In this document: piece by piece, positions 46,621-54,778 of the stretch | Numbering within the stretch: the stretch's first letter is position 1 | Layout of the letters: the number at the start of each line of letters is the position of its first letter | Source of the DNA: Taibaiella sp. | Lineage (GTDB): Bacteria; Bacteroidota; Bacteroidia; Chitinophagales; Chitinophagaceae | NCBI GenBank assembly: GCA_019638495.1 | Contig: JAHBTQ010000001.1 | Span: 806,001-870,000, forward strand | Direction: 5' to 3' | Length of the DNA: 64,000 nucleotides | Translations under genes and position numbers: made by a program | Notes under the pieces: model-generated | Database searches by the model: none | What the model was told of the DNA's origin: nothing | What the model saw: the letters and a program-made list of their open reading frames with translations, nothing else

Positions 46621-47760
46621 ATGTACCGCATATCTGATGAACACGTAGATTATATCCTCGATGACCTTGTGGCCAAAGGAATCGACATGGAGGACCTGCA
46701 GTTAAACCTCCTGGATCACATCTGCTGCATTATTGAGCGGGAGCTCGAAGACGGTGGCAACTTCGAGCGCTTCTATCACGATAACATCCGGCGTTTCTAT
46801 AACAAGGAACTGCGCGAGATAGAAGAGGAAACCATCAATTTGTTAACCTTCAAAAACTATTATGCAATGAGAAAAGTGCTTATTGGCAGTGGTGTGTTCG
46901 CTGTTGCCGCCTTTATGGTGGGCTCTCTTTTTAAGTATATGTACTGGCCGGGCGCTAACATACTGCTGGTACTGGGCATGGTAACATTCAGCCTGCTCTT
47001 TCTGCCCTTATTGTTCATTCTTAAGTCGCGCGAGGCACGTGAGCGGTCCGACAAGTTTGTCGTTGGTATCGGCACACTCACCGGGGTGCTGTTCTCGCTT
47101 GCCATCCTGTTCATCGTGCAGCATTGGCCGGGCGCCAACGTGTTACTATTCCTATCCATGGGCATTGCGGCTTTTGTGCTGCTGCCCGTGTACTTCTTCA
47201 CGGGTATCCGGCGGCCTGAGACCAAGCTGAACACGATTCTGATGTCTGTTATTCTTGTGGGTACCATTGGTCTGCATTTCACGATGGCAAGGTTGCGCCC
47301 GTCGCACTCACAGCTTGCTATCGCCACCGTCAACTATGTGCAGGGCGAAGCGCTGCTTGGCAAAATGCTTAGCGTAAACCCGCCTTCTCCTCAGCTCGCA
47401 GAAATTCAGTCGCTCGCCGCGCAGGTCAAAGCAATGGTGCTGCAGCGATACATGGGTAGCGCCACCGTACCCGCTGATTTTGAGGTGCAGCACATATATC
47501 TCAGAGATGGTACGCTCGGGCCCGAGTTTAGTGAAAATGCCGCCGGTGTGCAGTTATTGCGCCGGCTCAATGCAGCAATTGCGGGTTACGAAGGTAGCTC
47601 CGGCGACACTGCCATTGCAGGCGTGCTGCGCCAATCGGTGCTCAACGGTGACCCCTCTGAAACCGGCAAGCGATACACCAGCATGTCACTGCTTAACAGC
47701 ATCAGCCAGGTGCAGATGTATCTCGCTCTTCCTCAACAGGGAAAAATGGCAGCTAAGTAA
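46621..47760 (+). CDS. PadR-linked membrane protein with GldL-like motifs
   Basis: The 379-residue protein has a soluble N-terminus (~1-80), about six helices (~85-235) and a soluble C-terminal region (~240-370). Two segments, FKYMYWPGANILLVLG (104-119) and FIVQHWPGANVLLFLS (164-179), resemble the HWPGA motif of GldL-type T9SS motor proteins. Function is unknown. It is translationally linked to the PadR gene. Confidence 0.82.
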   Translation: MYRISDEHVDYILDDLVAKGIDMEDLQLNLLDHICCIIERELEDGGNFERFYHDNIRRFYNKELREIEEETINLLTFKNYYAMRKVLIGSGVFAVAAFMVGSLFKYMYWPGANILLVLGMVTFSLLFLPLLFILKSREARERSDKFVVGIGTLTGVLFSLAILFIVQHWPGANVLLFLSMGIAAFVLLPVYFFTGIRRPETKLNTILMSVILVGTIGLHFTMARLRPSHSQLAIATVNYVQGEALLGKMLSVNPPSPQLAEIQSLAAQVKAMVLQRYMGSATVPADFEVQHIYLRDGTLGPEFSENAAGVQLLRRLNAAIAGYEGSSGDTAIAGVLRQSVLNGDPSETGKRYTSMSLLNSISQVQMYLALPQQGKMAAK

Positions 47761-47847
47761 GAACCGTACGTACAAACGGCAGGATGAAACAATGGTCATC
47801 CTGCCGTTTCAATATCATAATCCAATTATACGGTCTTATCGCTCCCG

Positions 47848-48378
47848 CTACACCTCCCTTTCCTTCGGAGAGGGTCGGGAAGAGGTTTTATAGATTGGCA
47901 CAGTACTGCATGGCTCACCATACATCAGCGACTTCACCACGGGACGCAGTTTAGCTGTTATGGATAGGTATGCCGCATCCGGTATTGGGGTATCACCACA
48001 GCCTTTTATCACCACACGCTTATCTGCATATTCGTCAGTAGCAATATTGTTGATGGTTTGCTGCAGCAGGTGTGTTGTCAGTTCCTTTTCAGTGCCGTAG
48101 TACACCGATGCAGCTACCGGTTCCAGGTACGTCGTTGCCAGCATATATGCCCATACAGGTATGATGGCATCAGCGCTGCAGTAGACTGCTACATGCTTGC
48201 CTGCATACTGGCTCCAGTCGTGTGTTTGCAAAGCAGCGCGGTAGTCCTTTTCCTTCAGTATCATTTCCATGTACAGGAAGGGTGTCAGGTCGAAAGAAAC
48301 TACGTCTTTCGGCAGATATTCAACCAGGTCCAGCGTTATGATACCACTCTCCGCAACTTTGTTTACGATCGCATCCAT
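47848..48378 (-). CDS. DUF2480 family protein with repeat-encoded C-terminus
   Basis: The 176-residue protein matches DUF2480 (DAIVNKVAESGIITLDLVEYLP, split as IITLDLVEYLP, with VAVYCSADAIIPVWAYML). The function is unknown. Its last ~13 residues (TSSRPSPKEREV) are encoded by a family 1 intergenic repeat, which also supplies the stop. The ATG at 48378 is used rather than an upstream TTG; TACCTTTG ends seven bases before it, with a TTG 17 bases above. Confidence 0.9.
   Translation of the reverse strand: MDAIVNKVAESGIITLDLVEYLPKDVVSFDLTPFLYMEMILKEKDYRAALQTHDWSQYAGKHVAVYCSADAIIPVWAYMLATTYLEPVAASVYYGTEKELTTHLLQQTINNIATDEYADKRVVIKGCGDTPIPDAAYLSITAKLRPVVKSLMYGEPCSTVPIYKTSSRPSPKEREV
47852..47890. 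repeat. Family 1 palindromic repeat inside the DUF2480 3' end
   Basis: CTTTCCTTCGGAGAGGG followed by TCGGGAAGAGGT. Same architecture as 39943, 46171 and 48542. Confidence 0.75.
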
Positions 48379-48541
48379 ACTATCACAAAGGTACACCAAT
48401 TGCCAATGGACAAAGAACGCCAGTATCTATACACCAGTAATCAGCAACTATGACGTGCACTGATCAAACAAATAATGTCCGCCTGGGCATGTAGAAAGCT
48501 TGCTAAAGTGTATTTCTACGGAGTCGCAACACCAACGTAAT

Positions 48542-48580
48542 ACCTCCCTCTCCTTCGGAGAGGGCCGGGGAGAGGTTTTT
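48542..48580. repeat. Family 1 palindromic repeat at the 3' end of a T9SS gene
   Basis: CTCTCCTTCGGAGAGGG followed by CCGGGGAGAGGT and a run of T, abutting the stop of the minus-strand gene at 48580. Confidence 0.75.
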
Positions 48581-51531
48581 TACCTCAGCAATGTCACATT
48601 GCCCTGGTGGTGTTCATGCTGCCCGTCGCGGAATGTAGCGTCTATTACGTAAACGTATACGCCCTGTGGTTGCTCCTTACCGTTGAAGCTGCCATCCCAT
48701 CCTGCGCCGTTCAGCGTGCTGCTTTCAAACAGTAGCTGCCCCCATCGGTTATATACCTGCATGCTAAAGTTGGTAAGCCCGCTGGATAGCAATTGCCGTG
48801 GGAAGAAATAGTCGTTCACGCCATCGCCGTTTGGAGTAAAGACGTTAGGGATATCGACATAGCAGTCGTTAGCCACATTCACAGAGTCGCTGTTCGAGCA
48901 TCCGTTTATGGTCACCGTTGCATAATAGGTTCCCGGCGATACAATTACGGCTTTGCTTCCGGTTACACCTGTGCTCCACTTCCAGCTTGCCGCCTTGTTG
49001 CCCTCGTTGGCGTGGTCATACAAGGTCACAGCACCGCTGCCCTTGCAGATGGTAGTGTCATCCCCCAGCTCTATATAAGGTTTGCCAAACACAGCAACCT
49101 CTCTTGTCTTCGTCAGGTTCGGGCAGGCGCGGAAGTAGGCATCTACCTTCACAGTATGCACTCCCGGTGCAGTAAAGGCATGCTTCACGGGGTTCTCACC
49201 TACTATGGCTTCTGTATTATCAAACGTCCACCTGACACCCGTATTGCCATTGTCAGTAAAGAGGCCGGTAAGGGTAATGTAGGCGCCACTGCAAAAAACA
49301 GAGTCTGACGTGGTAATAGCAATTCCGCCTGCTGTGTCTACTTCCACCATTGCATAGGCCGTGTCATAGCATGGAATGTCATTCGCAGCTATCAGCATTG
49401 CGTTATACTTGCCATGCTGCAGGTAGGTATAGGCAGGGTCTGTTGCTGTGCTGGTAGCACCATTGCCAAACGACCATGTATACCCAGTTGCTCCTACTGA
49501 GGCGTTCGTAAATGCTACAGCATCGCCCTGGCATATGATCGCCGGAGTGCGTATAAATGCAGAGGCCAGCGGGTGCCCCAGCGTAAAGGTCATTGTTGCA
49601 GTGTCTGTACAAGCATGGTTGGTAGCCAGCAGTCGCACGGTAAAGGTGCCGGTATCGTATACATGTATCGGGTCGCGGCTGGTGTCGCTTTCGCCATCGC
49701 CAAAGTCCCACACATAGTGCAGTGCGCCCGTGGATGCAGAAAGGTTGTGGAAGAACACAGTGTCTCCCTTACAGCCCAGGCGGAAGGTAGTGTCAAAGCC
49801 CGCGGTGAGCGGTGGTGCAACGAGTATCGCTGCCCCAAGTATATCGGTCACACAAGCTCCGATTTTCACGTTGAAGCTGGCATAGGTGCCCTCGCACAAT
49901 CCCGGTAGCAATATAGTGCTGTCGCCCATGGCGGTAGTCACTATCGGCGGCTGCGCCACACCATTCAGCGTATAGGTGATCGTGTCTGACGAGTAGGGTA
50001 CTACCTGCCTCAGCCTTATGCTGCCATTGCACAGCCCACACTCTGTAGGATTGGTAAAGGAAACGATACCCCCCGCTGGTGGTGCCGGGCCAAATAACGG
50101 ATAAGGCCCCGTAGGCGTGGTGCTGCACGTGCCAAACGACGCCATGATATTGCTATACACACCTTCGCACAGCCCGGTGATGGTGATGCTGCCTGCCGCG
50201 TCAGTGCTGGTTGCTATCGGGGCCATGGGCAACCCGTTGAAATTGTAGTTTATCAGGAACAAGTGGCTCGGATATAACCCATTAATGATGAGCCTGCCAT
50301 CACATGCGCCACAGATGCTCTGTGGTATAGGTGTCACAGACAGCGCCATCGGCGGGTCGGTGATAATTACCGGTCCTGCAGGCACAGAAGCGCACGTACC
50401 CTGCCGCCCTATGAAGTTGCTGTAAGTACCCGAGCACAGTCCCGTAATGGTAATGGTGCCTGCTGCCGATGCCACTGCATATATTGGTGTCTGCGGCACA
50501 CCGCCCAGGTCATAGGTTATGGTATCAGGGAGTCCCGGCACAAATCCCGCTATCGTTATGCTGCCATCACAGTCACCACACCTTGTAGGGTTGGTAGACG
50601 TCAGCGAGATGGTAAATGTCGGTGCAGGCGTCACGGTATAGTAGCCAAACGAAGTATCTGCGCAGCCAATTGCACCCGCCGCATACTCTGTACCCACTGT
50701 GGGGCAGACAGTCAAAGTAGTACCGGTGCCAAGGTATGCGCCTGTAGTGGTGTTATACCAGTATACCGGCGACGAAGCGTAGGGGATAGGTGCATAGGTA
50801 ATGGGTGCCACAGTATACGAAGACACAGTGGCATCGGGTGTAAACCGCCATGCCTCATTGGTACATGTATATACCGATGGGAAATCCCTGCCTGGTGCCA
50901 CAGTAGCGGCAGTACCCGTTGCGTTCTGCACACCTATTATCGCTCTTCCGCCATTCCATCCCGAACATACAGGTTTTGTGGCTATGTGGCACTCTATGAT
51001 GTTCGTGGTTTCATACAGAATTATCTGTGTGCTCGTTATCTGCGTAGTGCAGGAGAACATATGGTCATTACAGAAGGTCACGATGTACTTTCTGTAGGGT
51101 GCTATACCTGTCAGCGAGTAGGTAATAGTACCCCCGCCTGGTATGGATATGTCAATATCACACCATGGGCCGCAAATGTTGTTGAACTTGCTCGCATTGC
51201 CCAGTAGCACAGCCGATATCGGCCACGGGTCATACGCTCCGGCTAACGACAGATCAAAACATAGTGTGCCATTGGGACCTATCACCACGCTGTCATGCAT
51301 CACCCCATAGTAATTGAAATTGAACCCTATGGGTAATACAGGTGAGTAAATATCATCAATAGCAATGCCTGTAGGTGTCGGCGAGTCGCCGGTTACGGTT
51401 GCAGTTAGCGTAGTGCAGGTGGTGGTGCAGCTAAGTGAGTCACTGCTATGCACTACTACCTGGGCGATAGTTTGGAGGGTGCTGAGCAACAGAAATACCA
51501 GTAACCCTGTCCGTAGTATCAGTCTTTTCAT
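48580..51531 (-). CDS. Large T9SS type B secreted protein with PKD and Cys-rich repeats
   Basis: The 983-residue protein has a signal peptide, an N-terminal domain (~25-230, FNFNYYG and CGPWCDIDI), three ~85-residue Cys-containing repeats (~310-570; CGDCDGSI, CGACDGRL, CGLCNGSI, each ending GLCxGxYS or GTYA), PKD units (WDFGDGESD, WSFGNG, VRWTFDN) and the type B sorting domain (VFTPNGDGVNDYF, YNRWGQ, GWDGSFNG). It is exported by T9SS. No PorP/SprF gene is adjacent. Function is unknown, probably surface adhesion. Confidence 0.94.
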   Translation of the reverse strand: MKRLILRTGLLVFLLLSTLQTIAQVVVHSSDSLSCTTTCTTLTATVTGDSPTPTGIAIDDIYSPVLPIGFNFNYYGVMHDSVVIGPNGTLCFDLSLAGAYDPWPISAVLLGNASKFNNICGPWCDIDISIPGGGTITYSLTGIAPYRKYIVTFCNDHMFSCTTQITSTQIILYETTNIIECHIATKPVCSGWNGGRAIIGVQNATGTAATVAPGRDFPSVYTCTNEAWRFTPDATVSSYTVAPITYAPIPYASSPVYWYNTTTGAYLGTGTTLTVCPTVGTEYAAGAIGCADTSFGYYTVTPAPTFTISLTSTNPTRCGDCDGSITIAGFVPGLPDTITYDLGGVPQTPIYAVASAAGTITITGLCSGTYSNFIGRQGTCASVPAGPVIITDPPMALSVTPIPQSICGACDGRLIINGLYPSHLFLINYNFNGLPMAPIATSTDAAGSITITGLCEGVYSNIMASFGTCSTTPTGPYPLFGPAPPAGGIVSFTNPTECGLCNGSIRLRQVVPYSSDTITYTLNGVAQPPIVTTAMGDSTILLPGLCEGTYASFNVKIGACVTDILGAAILVAPPLTAGFDTTFRLGCKGDTVFFHNLSASTGALHYVWDFGDGESDTSRDPIHVYDTGTFTVRLLATNHACTDTATMTFTLGHPLASAFIRTPAIICQGDAVAFTNASVGATGYTWSFGNGATSTATDPAYTYLQHGKYNAMLIAANDIPCYDTAYAMVEVDTAGGIAITTSDSVFCSGAYITLTGLFTDNGNTGVRWTFDNTEAIVGENPVKHAFTAPGVHTVKVDAYFRACPNLTKTREVAVFGKPYIELGDDTTICKGSGAVTLYDHANEGNKAASWKWSTGVTGSKAVIVSPGTYYATVTINGCSNSDSVNVANDCYVDIPNVFTPNGDGVNDYFFPRQLLSSGLTNFSMQVYNRWGQLLFESSTLNGAGWDGSFNGKEQPQGVYVYVIDATFRDGQHEHHQGNVTLLR

Positions 51532-51892
51532 CTTTGTTCGTCAATGCGTACCGTTTTCATGATGGTCGCTCAGTCTTAAGACAGCGATTTAACACAATAG
51601 GTTAGTAAATATAGGCAAATTTTTACCTAAAGAATACCTAAAACACGCCTAAGGCGTCCATTTAGCAATTTGCCAATCAGAAGATATTGATAATCAGACA
51701 CTGTGCCCTGGCCAAACATATATTCGTCACATCGACCGCAAGGAGATGTCTCCAGAGCTTGTAGTGAGTGCCTAATCAAGGTGCCATCCGAAATGCAGTT
51801 ACACTTTACTTCGTCAACATTTTTTCGAAAATACAGAATCACCTTCTTACATTCGTTTATACTTCAATTTGTGGCGTTTCGCTACCTTATGT
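51532..51892. other. 361-base intergenic region between divergent T9SS genes
   Basis: The region holds no gene that I trust. It is A/T-rich near both ends and should contain two divergent promoters; only GCTACCTTATG, an imperfect box just before 51893, is visible. No repeats of the families found elsewhere are present. Confidence 0.4.
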
Positions 51893-53374
51893 ATGCGAAA
51901 AAGACTCTTCGTCCTCATACTTTCATTCTTCTTAGCTCTTACCACGTACGGGCAGGCTTCTTTTTTTGATCCTACGTTTGGTATGGGAGGTAAAAACATA
52001 TTAAGTGGTTATGGCCAAATTTTGGCTATCGCGTTACAACCAGATGATAAGATCGTAGCTGTAGGGAACATTGGTGGCGCACATGTTGCCAGGTTTAATC
52101 CAGGCGGGACACCTGACAGTTCTTTTGGCACAAATGGATTCTATACCGCTTTAACCAGCATTAGTCTCAGAGATGTTCTTCTGCAGCCAGATGGGAAAAT
52201 TGTCGCTGCGGGAAGGGCTTCCTCTGGCGACGACAAATATGCTACAATACGACTTAATAGTGATGGAAGCCCTGACTTATCATTTGGAACCTCTGGCGTT
52301 GTGACTATTGATATAGGACCGGGAACAGAGAATGGCTACGGTGTTGCGTTGCAAGCAGATGGTAAATTGGTTATTGCCGGGTCTTGCTCGCCCAGCAATA
52401 TCGGTGTTGCACGGTTAAAGGAGAATGGTATTGTAGATAGCTCCTTCGGCACGAACGGGATAGAAAAATCCATCTATTGCAGTGGCGTTGCCAAAGTAGG
52501 GGTTACAACTGATGGGAAGATTGTGGTAGGAGGTACCGCGCCATCTACTCATGGCTATAATTTGATGCTGGTACGCTATCTGTCGGATGGATCTCTAGAC
52601 CCATCCTTCAACAGCACTGGAATTGTATATACGTTGGCGGGAGATGCCGGAAGCAATTACGGCAGAGGTATGAAATTGCAGCCGGACGATAAAATACTGC
52701 TGGCAGGAAGTGCAAGCTATGGTAGCGAAGGCAGCAATTTCGTTATTGTTAGGTATAATACCGACGGGACACTTGATGCTTCTTTTGGCAGCGGTGGTAT
52801 TACCAGTGTAGATTTTGATAACAATGATGACGGCGGGGGTGGCATAGCTATAGCGCCAGATGGCAAGATAATTTTGTGTGGCAGTTCTATAGAAGGGGAT
52901 AAGAGCCGGGTAGCAATGGCTTGTCTTGAAAATAATGGTCTTTTGAACACCACATGGGGGAATTCGGGAAAGATTGTTTCAACTTGGGGTGATGTATACG
53001 ATGGTGCGAGCGACATTGTTCTTCAACCCGATAGCAAGGTGCTCCTTTCCGGAGTTTCGTCAAGTGATAATGTAGGCAATCACAACCCGGTCTTGGCACG
53101 CTACACTTCCTACCCAAACTCTATTGAAAACACTCAAGCGCAGCGATCAGACTTATTTTATCCGAATCCTGCAAAAGATAGATTATTTGTTTCTGATATA
53201 GCGGCCAACATAAGTTCCATTTTTGTTACCAACACTACTGGAGAAAGGTTTCGCCTGCACATGGCCGACAATACATCAATCGATGTTACACAATGGCCTA
53301 CCGGACTTTATCTTTTCTCGATAATAAAGAATGATGGCACCTGCCTTTCGGAAAGGGTATTTGTTGAGGAGTAG
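51893..53374 (+). CDS. Delta-60 repeat T9SS type A secreted protein
   Basis: The 493-residue protein has a signal peptide (ending TYGQ), then repeated ~55-60 residue units of the delta-60 type (FDPTFGMGGK, LQPDDKIVAVG, LDPSFNSTGI, PDGKIILCG and similar), which form a beta-propeller-like fold. The C-terminus (SDLFYPNPAKDRLFVS, ending YLFSIIKNDGTCLSERVFV) is a type A sorting domain. The ATG at 51893 is chosen because it begins the signal peptide. Confidence 0.9.
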   Translation: MRKRLFVLILSFFLALTTYGQASFFDPTFGMGGKNILSGYGQILAIALQPDDKIVAVGNIGGAHVARFNPGGTPDSSFGTNGFYTALTSISLRDVLLQPDGKIVAAGRASSGDDKYATIRLNSDGSPDLSFGTSGVVTIDIGPGTENGYGVALQADGKLVIAGSCSPSNIGVARLKENGIVDSSFGTNGIEKSIYCSGVAKVGVTTDGKIVVGGTAPSTHGYNLMLVRYLSDGSLDPSFNSTGIVYTLAGDAGSNYGRGMKLQPDDKILLAGSASYGSEGSNFVIVRYNTDGTLDASFGSGGITSVDFDNNDDGGGGIAIAPDGKIILCGSSIEGDKSRVAMACLENNGLLNTTWGNSGKIVSTWGDVYDGASDIVLQPDSKVLLSGVSSSDNVGNHNPVLARYTSYPNSIENTQAQRSDLFYPNPAKDRLFVSDIAANISSIFVTNTTGERFRLHMADNTSIDVTQWPTGLYLFSIIKNDGTCLSERVFVEE

Positions 53375-53743
53375 TTTATTACCCCGCCCGCAATGGATCT
53401 TATCTTCCGTTTCCTTGATAATTATCTTCGGCGGATGAACAACCCCGTCAGGGGTTGAAGCTTTGTAGGAAATGCATGGATCATAGCACGCACCGATTTA
53501 TCGGTGCCACCCAACAACATTTTTGGCTTTGCCGCCGGCGCCCGACGCGAATTTGAATCCCTGCCGAATACTCATTTGGAATTTGGATTTTCTGCTTTGG
53601 AATTTCCCTCACACAGGAAAGGAGCCTCAAAGGGCTCCTAAATTCCTGTCAATTCACAATCCACCACTCAACAATTCATCCTCAAAAAAGCGGTTTGGGT
53701 TTACAGGTACTAACCATACTAACTCATCCAAAAACTAAAACTG
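53375..53743. other. Intergenic region with family 2 repeat and a hairpin
   Basis: A family 2 copy lies at 53440-53512 (AACCCCGTCAGGGGTT, GAAGCTTTGTAG, GCACCGATTTATCGGTGC). An AT-rich TTTGGAATTT cluster lies at 53571-53605. AGGAGCC pairs with GGCTCCT at 53620-53639 and may end the minus-strand gene at 53744. No gene is seen. Confidence 0.65.
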
Positions 53744-54229
53744 TTATTCTGAACGTGCCGGTGCAAGGTTGCCCTTTACAAAAGCTCTGATCTTTCTTAC
53801 GTAGTCAAAGTATCCGCGCTCCATCCGCAGCCAGAAGATGCCGAAAGTGATGAGGCAGATGCTCATTAATGCGTATACCTCCATACGTTCGCGGCCCACC
53901 AGGTAAAGTGCCACAGACGCAGACAGCAGGAACACGCAAAATAGTATTACCAGTTGCGGCCCACCCAGGTCTATCTTCCTGATCTTTGATGTCACTATCA
54001 CCTCCATGTTGTCACCTGCTTCGCGGAATACAACATCAGTAATAGGTAGTGTCTTAATATCGGTTTCCTGTTCTGCATGCGGCACTATGCGCAGCTTTTG
54101 TCCCTTCTCGTAAACTTCAAAATCCAGGTCGTGGATCTTTACATGGTTGCCCGCAAGGCGGCGCTTGAATTCCTCTTTAGGTATAGAGGCTACATACCGT
54201 TGTGTGCGTGTGAAAAGCATAAAAAACAC
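53744..54229 (-). CDS. Hypothetical two-helix membrane protein
   Basis: The 161-residue protein has a soluble basic N-terminal region (~1-90, IHDLDFEVYEKGQKLRIVPH) and two helices (~95-112 and ~118-132) near the C-terminus. No family was recognised. The first start is at 54229; an ATG three codons in (54220) is equally likely. Confidence 0.65.
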   Translation of the reverse strand: MFFMLFTRTQRYVASIPKEEFKRRLAGNHVKIHDLDFEVYEKGQKLRIVPHAEQETDIKTLPITDVVFREAGDNMEVIVTSKIRKIDLGGPQLVILFCVFLLSASVALYLVGRERMEVYALMSICLITFGIFWLRMERGYFDYVRKIRAFVKGNLAPARSE

Positions 54230-54430
54230 TTTTTAATGGTGAACAATGCATTACCACAAGACGGTGAGCAAAAGGCCCGGTTAGAATTTGTAAACGTTAG
54301 AGCATCAGGGTCTATCGTTCATCGTCCTCTTACATACATAGACGCACAAACCGTGCCAAAAGTTTGCTAATGAAAGCGTTCTTTAAAAATTCTTTAAGAA
54401 ATCCGCGTAGCCGCCCTCTTTCTCCGCACC

Positions 54431-54655
54431 CCGCCCTCAATTTGTACCCTCCGCTCCCGCTCCCGCACCCCGCTCTCAATTTGTACCCTCCGCTCCCGCT
54501 CCCCGCACCCCGCTCTCAGTTTGTACCCACCGCTCTCGCTCCCGCACCCCGCTCTCAATTTGCCGTGAGGGTTCAACCCTCCGCTCCCGCTCTCGCTCCC
54601 CGCTCTCAATTTGTACCCATCGCTCCCGCTCCCGCACCCCGCTCTCAGTTTGTCG
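54431..54655. repeat. 39-base tandem minisatellite
   Basis: About six units begin with CCGCTCTCAATTTGTACCC or close variants at 54431, 54470, 54510, 54549, 54600 and 54639, giving spacings of 39, 40, 39, 51 and 39 bases. The rest of each unit is CGCTCCCGCTCCCGCACC-like. Units are contiguous with no unique spacers, so it is not a CRISPR. Confidence 0.85.
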
Positions 54656-54663
54656 GGGGGCGT

Positions 54664-54692
54664 AAAAAGGGCCGCAGTGAAAACTGCAGCCC
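54664..54692 (-). terminator. Terminator of the choice-of-anchor L gene
   Basis: On the minus strand GGGCTGCAG pairs with CTGCGGCCC (one mismatch) around TTTTCA and is followed by five T, about 90 bases after the stop at 54779. Confidence 0.7.
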
Positions 54693-54778
54693 CTCAATTA
54701 TTAAACATATGTCTATTGCTATCATGAAGGCGGCAAAAGCCACGGCTCCCGCTCCCCGCTCTGTTTCTCCGCTCTCAC

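Larger units (their letters stand above)
54230..54778. other. 549-base intergenic region with minisatellite and terminator
   Basis: Apart from the tandem repeat at 54431-54655 and the hairpin at 54664-54692, the region contains a further partial CGCTCCCCGCTCT string at 54748-54760. No gene is supported. Confidence 0.7.

Noticed and set aside
51627..51842. 71-residue minus-strand frame in the gap between T9SS genes
   Set aside because: No promoter box, no signal or family features; composition looks random.
53523..53738. 71-residue + strand frame after the delta-60 repeat protein
   Set aside because: It is built from the dispersed TTTGGAATTT repeat and a hairpin, and no plausible start signal is seen.
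54431..54655. Possible CRISPR array
   Set aside because: The 39-base units are contiguous with no unique spacers and no cas gene is present.
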